64,000 nt of DNA from Vesta saturnalis. Taxonomy: Eukaryota > Arthropoda > Insecta > Coleoptera > Lampyridae. The number at the start of each line of letters is the position of its first letter. Position 1 is the first letter of the stretch. The notes beneath the pieces were generated by a model that had not been told where the DNA came from, did no database searches, and saw nothing but the letters and a program-made list of their open reading frames with translations. The DNA lies in NCBI GenBank assembly GCA_036346205.1, contig JARFJB010002039.1:289001-353000 (forward strand), read 5' to 3'. Shown here piece by piece: positions 23,608-35,045 of this stretch. The position numbers and the translations under genes were made by a program.

Positions 23608-23853
23608 CATTGAGCTGTAGAATGGGTAGGATCGAAACAGTTATTACATAGCTTCAAATAATTGACTTGTTCTACTTGAAATATCTAATGCCTTGAATTC
23701 GTCACAATCAAAAATGAGATGGTTTTCCTTGCACAAATAACATGACAGTTTATTTGGAGCTAAAATTGGAAAGGACTTACTCGGTCTGGAGGATAGGCAT
23801 TGGATCCCAAATGCGCCGTATCTTGTATCGTATGTATCGCCGACCGCGCGCAT
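23584..23853 (-). pseudogene. BEL/Pao-type gag fragment with two zinc knuckles
   Basis: On the minus strand, the open frame 23853-23644 gives CYLCKENHLIFDCDEFKALD (first CCHC). After a one-base frame change the next segment reads NYLKLCNNCFDPTHSTAQCK (second CCHC). The order knuckle, ISSR-type linker, LCxNC knuckle is typical of BEL/Pao retrotransposon Gag. No protease, RT or LTR is nearby. Confidence 0.6.
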
Positions 23854-24728
23854 GCTTGTTCAAAGAAGTCGGTTACAAACAGACAGACAAGCAGGTGAAG
23901 CTAATATAAGCGTGTTAAAAACAAACTCTTATTTAAATTTCATAATCTTTTTCAAGGTAGGTATTTGAAGAAGCTCCTTCTCAGATGAAAATTAAATTTT
24001 GAAAACGATTTTTGAACAAAACAGGTAAATTAATTAAAAATCTAAAAGACTTGTTTTGATAATTTTAAAAGGACTGAAATTTGTTTATGTTTCGTTAAAA
24101 AGTCGTCTTTGAAGTTTAATTTTCATCTGCGAAGGAGCTTTTTCAAATACCTTAAAAAAGGTTATGAAATATACGGAATACCCTAAACCTTGATTTTTTT
24201 TTAATAATTCCTGCCTTTTACTGACCAATAGATCCTGATTCTTTTTTTTATTATCAACTACTGGATGCGATCCCTTTTAAGTAAAGCCACGAATATTTTT
24301 ACCTAGTTTTATAAATAAAACTTTCTTAAAAATAGCAAAAGTTTGTTAGGTATTTTATAAAATTAAAATAAAACATTTATTTAAACATTGAGCATTCTAG
24401 AATAAATCTATGCATGATCTGACTAAATTGGACAAGAAAAATTGCCCTATTTGGTACCATTTTAGATTTTGAAGCAAAATTGTGTAAAATGCAAGTGCTT
24501 ATACTTTTTCAAATTTGAAAGGTATCAGGTGTGGTAGGTTCGTTACTATTTTACTACTATTACATAATTTATAAATATAAAAAACATATAAAACTGCTTA
24601 ATCGTTCCCTTAGATCTTAAATGAGCATAAAAAAGTGCAGTACTTGTCTAATTTAACTAAGTCTATTGTAAGACAATTTCCTCATAATTTGCTTTGTTGT
24701 ATTTCAGATATTTTGCGTATCTTCCAGA
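23854..24728. other. 5' region of the hAT gene, no separate gene
   Basis: AT-rich. Contains an inverted pair, GAAGCTCCTTCTCAGATGAA near 23970 and TTCATCTGCGAAGGAGCTTT near 24122, i.e. a ~170-bp stem-loop with CTTTTTCAAGG/CCTTAAAAAAGG outer arms. A TTTCAG at about 24703-24708 just before the ATG could be a splice acceptor of a 5' UTR intron. Confidence 0.45.
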
Positions 24729-26488
24729 ATGTCCAAGGGATGCAAAAAACTATCTGGTTGCGAATATAAAAAACGAACGTTGGAAAAGGAAATGCAAAGG
24801 CAAAGACAAGCTGGCACTTTACTAAATTATTTACAGAGTACGCCGGGCAGTACTAAAACAAATGGGGCCTCAAAATGTTCTACATCAAAGATAGCATTGA
24901 AAGACACTGACAACAGTGACAACAGAGACTCACCTGAGAAAAATGAGGATCAACAAATGAACGATGTACCTGAACTAATACTTGCAATTGACAGTGACAG
25001 TCCTCCGTCGCCAAATGAGAGCACTATTGATACCAACGTGGCACCTACAGAAAGCGCTCAACAACTTTTAAGTACAGATCCAGCATTCTGGCCAATGATA
25101 CCACCAGACGCCGAAAGAATCTTTTTGGTAAGACAAGGTCCAACTAAACCATTGTACAATTATTATAGATTTCCATACGATGAGACTGGTAGAAAATTTA
25201 TCCCTAATTATTATAAAAGAATTTTAAGTAATGGAGAGCAAATTTTAAGAGACTGGCTAGTGTACTCTGTCTCAAAAAATTGCATATATTGCTTTTGCTG
25301 CAAAATTTTTGGCTGTGTACTTAGTTCCCTTTCAAAGGAGGGGTTTAAAAGTTGGAAGCATCTGAATAAAACTCTAAAAGACCACGAAATTTCTAAAAAT
25401 CATATTCAGTCCCAAAAATCTTTTCTAGAACTGAACCTAAGATTAAAGTGTTGTAAAACTATAGATGCAGATTCCCAAAGACTTGTTAACACTGAAATAA
25501 ACCATGGGCAAGAAGTGCTTTTAAGAATCGTAGCAATCACTAAAATGCTTGGTAAAAGTTGTCTGGCTTTCCAAGGTACAAGCGACAAGCTGTTTGAGCA
25601 TAATAACGGTAACTTCTTAAAAATAGTTGAGCTGCTACCTGAATTTGATCCTGTCATGGAAGAAGACGTACGTAGGGTGCTTAAAAAAGAAGAAACGAAA
25701 GCTCACTATCTTGGGAATAATATTCAAAACGAGATAACAGACCTGTTGCATCAAAGTGTGAAATCTTATATTATTAATGAAATAAAAAAAGCCAAATATT
25801 ATTGGTTAATTTTAGATTGCACTCCTGATACTTCTAAGGTGGAGCAAATGACTCTTGTAATCAGGTATGTTTCAATCAATAAAATTGATTCCAATCAGGA
25901 TGAGGTTGAAATTAAAATTAAGAAAAGCTTTTTGGGTTTTCTTCCAGTTGAAAGGTCTACAGGGAGCAAATGTTTGAAATTATAATTGCAGAACTTAATA
26001 ATTTGGGTTTACATTTACAGGATATAAGAGGACAGGGATATGACAACGGGTCTAATGTGCGGGGCGATAGATCAGGAGTGCAATCTAGGATTAAGAACCT
26101 AAATCCGCGAGCTTTCTACGTTCCATGTAGTACTCACTCTCTCAATCTAGTAGTTAACGATATGGTAAAAGCATCTTTGGAAGGCGCTAATTTCTTTAAG
26201 ATGATTCAAAAAATATATGAATTTTTTTCAGCATCTACTTTTCGCTGGGCAATTCTTCTAAAACATGTCCAGGGTTTGACTTTAAAATCATTAAGTGATA
26301 CTAGATGGGAGAGTAGGATAGAGGCTTTAAAGCCTTTAAGATTTTATATCGGAGGCGTATACGACGCCTTGCTAATCAACGCAGAATTTTATTCTGCATC
26401 CGTTAAAGGAAGAAAATATTGGGCATTGTATTTGAAAAAGTTAAGTTTTGATGGTTTTTATTTTCAAAAGATGGAAGTCACATTTTGA
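24729..26488 (+). pseudogene. hAT transposase, N-terminal and central part (TTF zinc finger, DUF4371)
   Basis: Met 24729 opens a 418-codon frame. It has a basic coiled start (KKRTLEKEMQRQRQAG), a Ser/Asp-rich linker, then the TTF-type zinc finger (NCIYCFCCKIFG... with SWKHLNKTLKDHE). The catalytic region starts with YWLILDCTPDTSK (first Asp). A one-base deletion near 25960-25970 moves the protein to the frame 25970-26488: GQGYDNGSNV, FYVPCSTHSLNLVVND, FFSASTFRWAIL and LSDTRWESRIEALKPLR. These are canonical blocks of the ZMYM1-like hAT transposases. After about 26390 the sequence no longer matches and the central helical domain is missing. Confidence 0.92.
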
Positions 26489-26914
26489 ACACCCTGTAGA
26501 TAATTCGGCAGTACCGGAAGCATCAGCGTAAAGCTTAAGGATACCCCTATGCGTAACGTCAATATTACTTGCTTCGTACTAAAAATGGCGCCAGTAGGCA
26601 TTGTCAAATGTCATAGTGTTCAACCAATAATTTTCGAAAAAAAATTTAAATCTCAAAAACTATTAAATTTAAGTATAGGGAATATTGATAAAATTTCTAC
26701 TTAAATGGCGAGTACAATTCGAATATGCCATAAAAAGGGTACTATTCCATTTAAAATAACAAAGTTGATGGCTACTTCCGGTATAACCGGAAGTGTAGTC
26801 ATCATGAAAATATTTTCCTTAAATAGAATATGAATCACTTAGTCCAGATACAAACTTTCAGAAATCAGCCATGGCTGGAACTCCTAATACTTCTAATGAA
26901 TGGTTTCGACCAAT
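26489..26914. repeat. Repeat insertion interrupting the hAT gene
   Basis: About 430 bp of non-hAT sequence between the interrupted reading frames. It begins TTGAACACCCTGTAG and ends CAATCACCCTGTATA, both in the same orientation, and contains CCATTTAAAATAACAAAG and the palindrome CTTCCGGTATAACCGGAAG near 26782-26800. Probably a truncated CCCTGTA-ended element that caused or accompanied a deletion. Confidence 0.5.
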
Positions 26915-27361
26915 CACCCTGTATAATATATATGATTTAAAGGGCATGTCTAAAGAAAATCTTTTAAAACATTGCAACGATCTAGAAAGTATTTTAACTC
27001 ACGGTGATTCGGTTGATATTAATGGGGTAGAATTAGCAGAAGAAATTTGTGCAGTATCTGGGCTTATGGGCAAAAAAGAAAGCCCAAGCACTGTTCTAAA
27101 ATTAATAACAATGTTAAATTGTGCCCCATACCTAAGTGTTTCCTTAAGAGTATTGCTGTGTATACCAATAACTGTTGCAAGTGGAGAAAGAAGTTTTTCC
27201 AAACTAAAATTGATTAAGAATTTTTTACGTTCAACTACAACGCAAAATCGTCTTAATGGGTTGGCCATTTTAGCTATTGAGCATGAAATGGCTGATCAAG
27301 TTAACTTAAAAGATGTAAGACCATTTGCGGAAATCAAAGTTAGAAAGAGAAATTTCTTTTA
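26915..27361 (+). pseudogene. hAT transposase, C-terminal dimerisation domain
   Basis: Open from about 26871 to the TAG/TAA region at 27361; hAT homology starts at LYNIYDLKGMSKENLLKHC. The block VLLCIPITVASGERSFSKLKLIKNFLR is the signature of the Dimer_Tnp_hAT domain. It is the 3' end of the gene at 24729. About 150 residues of the family's middle are absent. Ends ~280 bp before the right TIR. Confidence 0.92.
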
Positions 27362-28531
27362 GGTTACTTTTTTTTATAGTTATATTTTTATAGAATCTAA
27401 AATTTCTCTGTTTGGTTATGCAATATTTTTTGTACTTTCTTAATAGAATATAAGTATAGCAATAAAAATGCACCTTATATGTAACAGTACTTTTAAGTTT
27501 TGCCCTTTTTAAATGTTTATTATGTAATGTATTACATATATTTTTTTAGATAAATGATTTTAATATAATTTTTATTTTATTTAAAAAAAACTGGCGGCAA
27601 ATTGTCTGTTCGTCCGGGGTGACATGAAGGCTAGAGCGGGCCCTGTCCGTAACAGCGGTAGCGACCACTTTCTATTAAACGTGACATTTATCTAAACCTA
27701 ACCGTTTATTAAATATTTGTACTTTTAGATAAAAATTTATAATTATTCATCATAGTTCAAAAATTTACTTTGAGGTTACTACTAAATCTATGAATTTGTG
27801 ACTTCGCGTGTAATTAGTGCAGACATTGAAGTTTTCAGAAATATCATGGCATTTAATTTTTATACACGGTGTACCAGAAATATGAATTAATAATTTTTTT
27901 GCTTTAAATGTGAATAACTGTCTTATCTTAAATACAACACCCTGTATATTATTACATTGTTCGAAATAAAAGTGAAATACCTACATTTTTTGCAATAAGC
28001 AAATTTTGACTTCTAACGATTGTTGAAATATTTACAATTTTTAAGATTTTAATTTTAATTTTTCGTGTATAATCTATGTGCACCCTGTATAGTATTAGGT
28101 GTATTGCCCAGAAAACGATCATAACAGTTGCCATACTTAAATAAACGGTAAAATGTATTGACTTTTGCATAACGTATGCGAGTGAAAATGTAATTTCATA
28201 AAAAAACTTTTAATAGATGTAAAAATATAAACTCAATGTGGTACTGGCGCAAAATTTGTATGACAAACTGAACACTATGTGTACTTTTCCTTTTTGGTGA
28301 GATCACTATCGTACCAATTTCTGTTAAATGTTGCATCAATCTAGAATGAATTAAACCAAAATTGTTTTCATCTTCCTAAAACCATTAGCCAGCAATAATC
28401 ATAATAGCAGTAGCCATGAAAAACAAACAAGCGCATGAATCAATCTTAACAAATGCTGTTAAACGCATCATTAATATGTATCAAACGTTTGAAAATCTTA
28501 TGTCATCTAAAATGCGGTACACTTTGACAAA

Positions 28532-29549
28532 GGAGAATTAGTAGATGCAGTATTTATTTTCGACGAATCCAATCCAAATGTTTTATTGGGACAAAGAAGT
28601 TATTGTGAGCGGTACCCTCAAAGAAGACATCCATCAGTAAGAACACTTACAACTGTAATCGAGCGGTTTACTTGTACTGTATGAGAAACATGCAAGACAG
28701 AAATTTGCTACAAATGAAGAAACGACTCTAAACACTATATTAGCAGTAATTGAGCAGCCGAGTAAAAGTCAAAGATAATTAGGTGACTCATGCTAGAACG
28801 TAGTACGCTCACAATTGGATGCATATTAAGTGAAAACAGGTACCACTCATACCATATTGCCAACCATTTAATTAGCGATAATGATAAGCAACACCGAATA
28901 TAATTTTGTAACTGGGCGTTAAAGTTACAGGAAAACGGAAGATTTTTCCGGAATGTAATGTTCACGGACGAATCAACATTTCACAGCACTTCTGTGGATA
29001 ATCGGCACAAGACGCACCTGTATGGTCAATTAGAAGATCCCCATTTCAGCCGACTTGTAGATCGCCAATATGAGTGGTCGTTACAAGTATGGGCTCGAAT
29101 ACTAGGACATTACGTTATAGGTCCTGTTTTCTTTGAAGGTATTTTAAAATGTAAGGACTGCCTAAATTTATTGCAAATTTCATTACCAGAGATATTAGCA
29201 GATGTTCCACAAAATGTTAGAGAGGCTACGTGCTTTCAGCAAAATGAGACCCCCATCCACACTAGCCATATTGTCCGGAATTATTTAGATGAAAGATTTG
29301 AGAATAAGTGGATTGGTAGATTTGGACCAATTAAGTTTCCGACAAGATCCCCACATCTAACAAAGCCTGACTTCTTTCTATGGAATTATGTGAAAGAGAT
29401 TGTATCTCAAACGCCGCCAACCACCAAGGAGAGCGAATCAGTAAAGCAACTATTACAGCAACAATGCTTAGCAATGTTGATAAGCCTTTTAATAAAAGGA
29501 TTTTTAAACGGAGTCAAGCTAATGTTGATGTTTTTGAACATCTTTGATA
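28532..29549 (+). pseudogene. DD41D-R transposase pseudogene
   Basis: The N-terminus (ELVDAVFIFDESNPNVLLGQ...RYPQRRHPS) and HTH region carry several stops and shifts to about 28957. The open frame 28958-29554 covers the catalytic domain: MFTDESTFHS (Asp 1), CFQQNETPIH (Asp 2 replaced by Asn), and LTKPDFFLWNYVK (Asp 3). Exactly 41 residues separate the second and third positions, which defines the rosa/DD41D group. A late frameshift moves the true C-terminus (SQANVDVFEHL, stop near 29549) out of the long frame. Inactive. Confidence 0.88.
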
Positions 29550-29558
29550 ATTAAAACA

Positions 29559-29834
29559 CTTATCTTTTTTTGAGTTTTTTGATGGCGTATTTGTACGTTA
29601 ATGTAATACAACCTAAACTTTTCGATAACACTTACAGTTATTTTCGTCAGTAGTAATTATCTAAATTAAAACAGTTTTAATTTTAATTTTCACATTTCAC
29701 AAAATTGTTTCAATATATTGAACAATTTTAATAGATAATTACTACTGCCGAAGTTAATTGTGTTATCTAAACGTTTAGATAGATTGTATAACTTTGATAT
29801 ACAAATACGCCATTTAAAAAACCAAAAAAGATAA
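29559..29834. repeat. Hairpin MITE immediately 3' of the DD41D-R gene
   Basis: The arms CTTATCTTTTTTTGAGTTTT...GGCGTATTTGTA...CAGTAGTAATTATCTA (29559-29675) and their inverted copy (about 29728-29834, ending ...CCAAAAAAGATAAG) pair over roughly 110 bp, ~75-80% by eye, around an AT-rich loop. Confidence 0.75.
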
Positions 29835-30537
29835 GAATATGTGTAATAATGGTGAAAGTTTACGTTTTCATATCTTTTATAATTATTTGACATCATATTT
29901 TAATCTGCATTTGATTAAATAATTCCTTATACATTATGTTACTGTTTTCAGACTGGTTAAGTTTATTTGCTGAGTGTAAAGTGTAAGTGTAGTGTACATA
30001 ATTATAAATTTGCAATTAATGAAAATGTGTTAAATTTAAGTCAGATCCCTTTCAACCAATTTAACAATATATATCTTTAGACAGAGTATCATATCGATGA
30101 TACAGTTATATGTTCATATGTAAATATAAAAATCGTAAATACTTCAAAAACCGTTGTAAGTGGACAAAATTTTGTAATTACAAAAATTGTAGGTCGTTTA
30201 GTTTTCTATCTAAAAATGAATATAGGGGGTGTTGTATTTAATGTAAGATAGTTATTTACATATGAAACAAAAAAAATAATAAATTCATATTTGTGGTATA
30301 CCCCGAATAAAAATTAAGTAAGTCATGATATGTGTAAAAGATCAATGTCAGCACTAATTACATGCGAAGTTACAAAATAATAGATTTCATCCGCTGTTAC
30401 GGAACACTCAGTATATGCGAAAGTATTTTTAGGTTATAGCGTGCTTGAATTCAAACAACTTTTGTGTAATACATTTTTTTCTTCTGTGCACAGTTCAGAC
30501 GCAAATTCACATTGTCGTACTAATGTCACACCCTGTA

Positions 30538-31461
30538 TAAACATAAATCTAAGTATACAAGAATTTGGTAAAATGTACGTTTTCTTGATTAATATAAATT
30601 TTGATACATTAGGTGGCACTTTGCTTGGAACTATAGAAATTTATAGCATATATCAATTCTATTCGAATTAAAAAGAATGTAGGACATCTGTCACAAATTA
30701 CGATAATAACCGGTTATTGAAGCACGGAAAAACTATACCACTGATTAATCCCGTAATATGTATTGCTTTCGTTACTAAATTTTTAAATGTTTGTTCTATC
30801 CAGTATCAGTAAATCACAGAATTAGCTAAAGAGGTAACTCTTCATCGTGTGACTAAAGCGTTTGCTTGCTCAAGGTTCTTGTGTTGTGTTGGGCTTTGTA
30901 AATTGGATCAATCTCTTTCATATATCTAAGTTTTATCCTCCATTAGGTGGCTTACAAAAATATTCTAAATTTCAGGGAGTTTATTAATGTACCGGGTAAT
31001 ACCATTTTGATACTAATGCGATGGTACATAAACAAACACTCGGTTGACAATTAAACTAGTGTATTAAAATCATTGACATGTAATGTGTAAAATAAATATT
31101 AAGAGATAATGTTTTATTACTGAACTAAATAAATTAAAAATACAGTAAATTATGGAATTGAACTTTATAATGAAAAAGTTTTTTTTTTAAACATCCTTAG
31201 AGCATGGCATGAGCAACATTTTTAATAGAAATTCATTGTATTGAAGCTAATATATTAAAAACACTTTTTTCCATTAATTTTTTTATATAACTTGGTATAG
31301 TCGCCTTTCTCCCTAAAAATTAAAAAATTCAAAATAAAAGGATAACTAAATGTAATAGTACTGAATGCATGGTATAGTGAAGATTTGCTATCGGCTACCC
31401 TTGGTAGCTATATGCACAGTTACATAAAATAAGGTTCCCTTTTATGCAGAGAATAAGCAAA
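30538..31461. other. AT-rich interval without recognised features
   Basis: No gene, repeat partner or RNA recognised between the DD41D-R right end and the first copy of block U. Confidence 0.4.
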
Positions 31462-33046
31462 GCATGATTAAGGCAACACAACAGCATTTAATGAGTGCTT
31501 GTGTGCGTGCGACATGCATGCGCGTGTGCGTCTGCAGTCACTGTAACTGAAAAAATGCGTCACCGCATTTTTTTTTCACATTTACAATATATCGCTTCTG
31601 TAAAATTTTGGTTAAAATCCACTGAAATCTGTTGTACATCATGAGATATAATATTAGTTAATTGTACTTGCCCAAAAATTAGTTTTAAAAGTAATTTAAA
31701 TTAAAGCTAGTAGGCTTAATTAACTAAACAACTAGATTTCTACCGTATACATTTAATTGAGTTCCAGAGAGCTCGAGTTTATTAAAAATCGTTCATTAAT
31801 CATCATTGTTGGTGAAATACCCGTGTTTGTTAAGAGGGAAACTATGACCTTTGTCTTTCCCTAAGCTGTCACCACCCGCAATAATTCTGTTTTTGAGGCA
31901 TCTTCAACCACCGTTTAAACATAGAATACCCATCACTGACGGTAGGATCCCGCTTAGAAGCCGTAAAGTTCCACTATTGTGTCATCAAGTCATCTTTCCG
32001 AAACATGTAAAACTAATACATAACATAACATAATTATATCAAAAAGTATGCATGTGTAAAGGCAGTATTGTTAAACATACAGTTCTACTTTACTAGTAGT
32101 TTTATACTTTTAAGAGGTTCTATTACCCAAGTGCAACTTCTAATTAATCCCTGTTATTTTTAGTTACAGAAGTATGTTAGCTTTTCGGAGAATTTGTAAT
32201 TTGCAATAAATATGTATAGCATAACCTACTAAACAAGTATCCCTAAGATTTCACCGCATTAAACGTAAAATGAAAAATATCAGAAAAATACTAAGAATTT
32301 ATCTAATGGAAATTGCGATTTGTAGAAAATTCTGATATTGGTAAAGCTAAGACCTTCAGAGATAATTTTTGTTGTTTAGAGCTCAAAAACAATGTCTATA
32401 TTACAAAGATACACCTAATATATAATATAATTCAAGTGTAGGCGATGGCAGTATGATTTTTAAGAATTTTTTCTTAAATATTTACTGCATTGCTAATATT
32501 TTTATTAATACGAATGTTGTTAATTGATCGACTGTAAGCCGCCTTAACTAATGAACATCAATTTTTAATTTTTGTTATCAAATGTTAATCTAATAATATA
32601 ATATAAATAAAAATTATAGACGCCTATGCAATATCTCATAATACTGAAGAAGGACCATTTATTGATTTTCAAAACATTTTCTAATGGTGTATGTATAAGT
32701 GATAACCATTATTTTATTTTTACAGATAGCACAATTTTGGTTGACTCCTTATTCTAGATTCGATGTGTATCCAACATAAGAATAATTGACATTTAAATAA
32801 CAAACGGATTTCATAATCTACAGTTAAACATTTTATTATATAGTGTCAAGACTTCGATGCTCACCATTGGTATATCCCTTATTAGAAGAGATAGAGAAAC
32901 AGTCAAATGGGAAATGTTTTGCGGAATTCAATGTTTGCAACAAATCTCATTTCAAATTTATCCTGACTTTCTCTGGCTTTGAGATATTTTGAAAAAAACT
33001 AAAATTTTCCGATCTTTGTTTTTTTTTCAATAACTCAGTAACACTT

Positions 33047-34602
33047 TTTTACGACAAATTCGTTGCTGTTAACAGAAAGAAACCCCCGATTTCCATTTAT
33101 TCTCAAGTTACCAGCGCTATTTTTGATCTAATGGTGGCCATTTGTAATTTTTAATAAGTTAGATAGTCCTGGAGAAGAAGTTTTCAATGAGGTACAAAGT
33201 GTCTGAAAGATCTTCATTTCTACGAGGGATATTAACAAAAAATGCAGTAAACTACAATACGAAGTTAAAAGTTCAAATTCACTTAAACAAACTGTTCAAT
33301 ATGGCGACAATTTTTCTCCACACACGTTTGGCATCTTGTTCTAATATAATGACTTACTCTACGTAATGTGTTCCAATTTAATGATCCTAGCTCATTCAGC
33401 ACTCTTTGTTCCAAAATTTTCCTGGTGGTTCAAAATTGAATGCTTCGTTTTTAGTGGCACCCCACAGATAAAAATCAAGGAGGGTAAGGGCGGGTAATCT
33501 CATAGGCTATTGTACTAGTCCATTTTTTGAAATAACTTTCTCATTAAAGTTTTCTTTTAAAAAATGTTGCACGTCACGAGCATTATGAACCTGGCAGCTG
33601 TACCAGATGTTCTGCATGTTCTCAGGTTTATCTAAGAGCGAGCATTATCTCGTTCGTTAGTAGCTCCATATATCTGTTTCCAGTTAAGTTGTCATCAAAG
33701 ATGAAGGTAACTATTAAGTCATCATCTAAAATGAAAAACAAACAGTCAGAAGAACAAAAAAAAGTCTAATATCCGTACCAATCAAACTACACCAGATATT
33801 ACCTAAAACCAAATCGAACTTGAAAACTTTTTGATTTACCAAATGTGGATATTCAGTAGACCAATGTAGATACTTGTGTCTATTGAACACTTTACAGTTG
33901 GTAAACCGTGTTTCATCGGTCCCAAGTATTTTCCTAGGAAGATCAGCATCATCTTGACATTTTTGTAGATACCACCTGCTGAACTGTAATCTCCGGTTAA
34001 TCCTCGTACAACTGTTGATTTGTATAGGTGGTATTTGTTTTTCTTCAATGTCTTATGAACACTGGATTTTGGCATACCAGTTATTTGGGAGACCCTACGA
34101 ACTGATGTACTTGGATTGTTTGCAATATTTTCACGTATAATAGCATTGCTTACCTGATACTTGGGTCTCCTTTATTTAAAGCTCCCAAAGTTGTACCGGG
34201 TGATTGTGAGCTTCGATTTGCTTTGAAATAAACTTCCAACGTATCAGCCTTTTCTTAATTTATAAATTTATGTGCCATTACAGTACTTATTCAAATCGAC
34301 ACTTAATGGTGATTACCCGTCAATTCCACTTTTACACGTGAATAGTGACAGAGCTGCCATTTATGTCATACTATCGTTTTCTGTGATAGCCTAACGTAGT
34401 CAAATTCATTTTCGGTCAATATCTCTCATAGAATGAAGATTTTTCAGACCTCATTACCTCATTAAAAAGCTCTTCTCAAGGGATACCTAACTAATCAAAA
34501 ACTAAAAGTGGCCGCCATTACAAAAACAAAAGGTAGGGCTGATAACTTGAAAACAAATGAATATCGGAGGTTTATGTTAACAGCAACGAATTTGTCGTAA
34601 AA
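33047..34602 (-). mobile_element. DD41D-U transposon, copy 1
   Basis: TIRs of about 200 bp begin TTTTACGACAAATTCGTTGC at 33047 and end CGAATTTGTCGTAAAA at 34602, continuing through GTTAACA, TCTGAAAGATCTTCAT and GAGGGATATT-like blocks. It encloses a minus-strand DD41D gene. Confidence 0.8.
33290..34278 (-). pseudogene. DD41D-U transposase pseudogene, copy 1
   Basis: Start codon at 34278 (MAHKFIN then a stop). The open frame 34075-33836 holds the second HTH (MPKSSVHKTLKKNKYHLYKS). Out of frame, LGTDETRFTN-like sequence (Asp 1) appears near 33905-33935 with a VFNRHKYLHW continuation. The second catalytic motif is destroyed (IWYSCQVHNARDV where relatives have QQDGAPAH). The third is kept (LTLLDFYLWGATKN, about 33450-33490). 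A ~15-bp segment present in copy 2 (44730-44750) is missing here. Confidence 0.8.
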
Positions 34603-34655
34603 CAAGTATGCGAACAATGTAAAAAGTGTCAGAACACAATGAAAGTTCAAAAGCG

Positions 34656-34900
34656 GTGTGCGTGTGCGTGTTCGTGTGCGCGTGCGTGTACGTATGCGTG
34701 TGCGTGTTCGTGTGCGTGTGCGTGTGCGTGTGCGTGTGCGTGTGCGTGTGCGTGTGCGTGTGCGTGTGCGTGTGCGTGTGCGTGTGCGTGTGCGTGTGCG
34801 TGTGCGTGTGCGTGTGCGTGTGCTTGTGCGTGTACGTGTGCGTGTGTGTGCGTGTGCGTGTGCGTGTGCGTGTGCGTGTGCGTGTGCGTGTGCGTGTGCG
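34656..34900 (+). repeat. (GTGTGC)n hexanucleotide microsatellite, copy 1
   Basis: About 245 bp of GTGTGC units with GTTCGT, GTACGT and GTATGC variants at the edges. Being a multiple of three, it stays open in several frames, producing spurious Val-Arg, Cys-Ala and His-Ala ORFs. Confidence 0.97.
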
Positions 34901-34985
34901 AGGCGAGGATGGATCGCACCACGATCCCCTAACCTGACGTCACTAGACTTCTGTTATGGCGATATGTCAAAAGTATTGAATACAA

Positions 34986-34988
<3 letters not shown>
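34901..34988 (+). pseudogene. DD41D transposase C-terminal fragment next to the microsatellite, copy 1
   Basis: RRGWIAPRSPNLTSLDF follows the array directly, matching the W..RSPDLT.LDFFLWG block around catalytic Asp 3. One lost T shifts the frame (CYGDMSKV instead of LLWRYVKS). It is cut at the TA where the (TA)n tract and element E1 start. Copy 2 is longer. Confidence 0.75.

Positions 34989-35042
<54 letters not shown>
34989..35042. repeat. (TA)n microsatellite at the left border of E1
   Basis: 54 bp of TA between ACAAAAC and TAGGGGTGATTC. In block U copy 2 the same place reads ACAAAACTAAACTTCTCG without TA expansion. Confidence 0.97.

Positions 35043-35045
<3 letters not shown>

Larger units (their letters stand above)
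21823..27645. mobile_element. hAT transposon, 5.8 kb, with 8-bp target duplication
   Basis: TIRs are CAGGGCCCGCTC (21823-21834) and GAGCGGGCCCTG (27634-27645). TCCGTAAC occurs at 21816-21823 and 27646-27653, an 8-bp duplication (one C shared with the left TIR). The related right arm of DD41D-R shows the uninterrupted site TTCCGTAACAGCGG in reverse (about 30388-30402), confirming the junction. A CCGGACAA/TTGTCCGG stem sits just inside the left end. Contents: pogo derivative, hairpin, gag scrap, and the split hAT gene. Confidence 0.9.
21685..30537. mobile_element. DD41D-R transposon with long compound TIRs, split by a hAT insertion
   Basis: The left arm (21685-21823 plus 27654-27946) starts TACAGGGTGTGGCATTAGTA and ends ATACAACACCCTGTA. 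The right arm (30223-30537) is its inverted copy, starting TAGGGGGTGTTGTATTTA and ending TCACACCCTGTA. Weak inverted similarity continues inward past both inner motifs (about 27950-28040 versus 30130-30222). A DD41D transposase pseudogene lies between. Net length without the hAT is about 3 kb. Confidence 0.7.
31462..34988. repeat. Duplicated block U, copy 1
   Basis: Matches 42188-45782 almost base for base (roughly 97% by eye), from GCATGATTAAGGCAACACAA to GAATACAAAACTA. It contains an unassigned 1.5-kb left part, a DD41D-U element, a (GTGTGC)n array and a transposase C-terminus. A notable difference is a ~15-bp AT insertion near 32590-32605. A 60-codon ORF (31851-32033) is identical in both copies but has no known motif. 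Confidence 0.92.

Noticed and set aside
31550..31575. AATGCG-TCAC-CGCATT plus T-run as a terminator
   Set aside because: Looks like a bacterial terminator but the window is eukaryotic; a small chance hairpin, present in both U copies.
31851..32033. 60-codon ORF identical in both block U copies (also 42579-42761)
   Set aside because: Identity reflects the overall ~97% block similarity. The ORF is short, lacks known motifs and gives no codon-level sign of selection.
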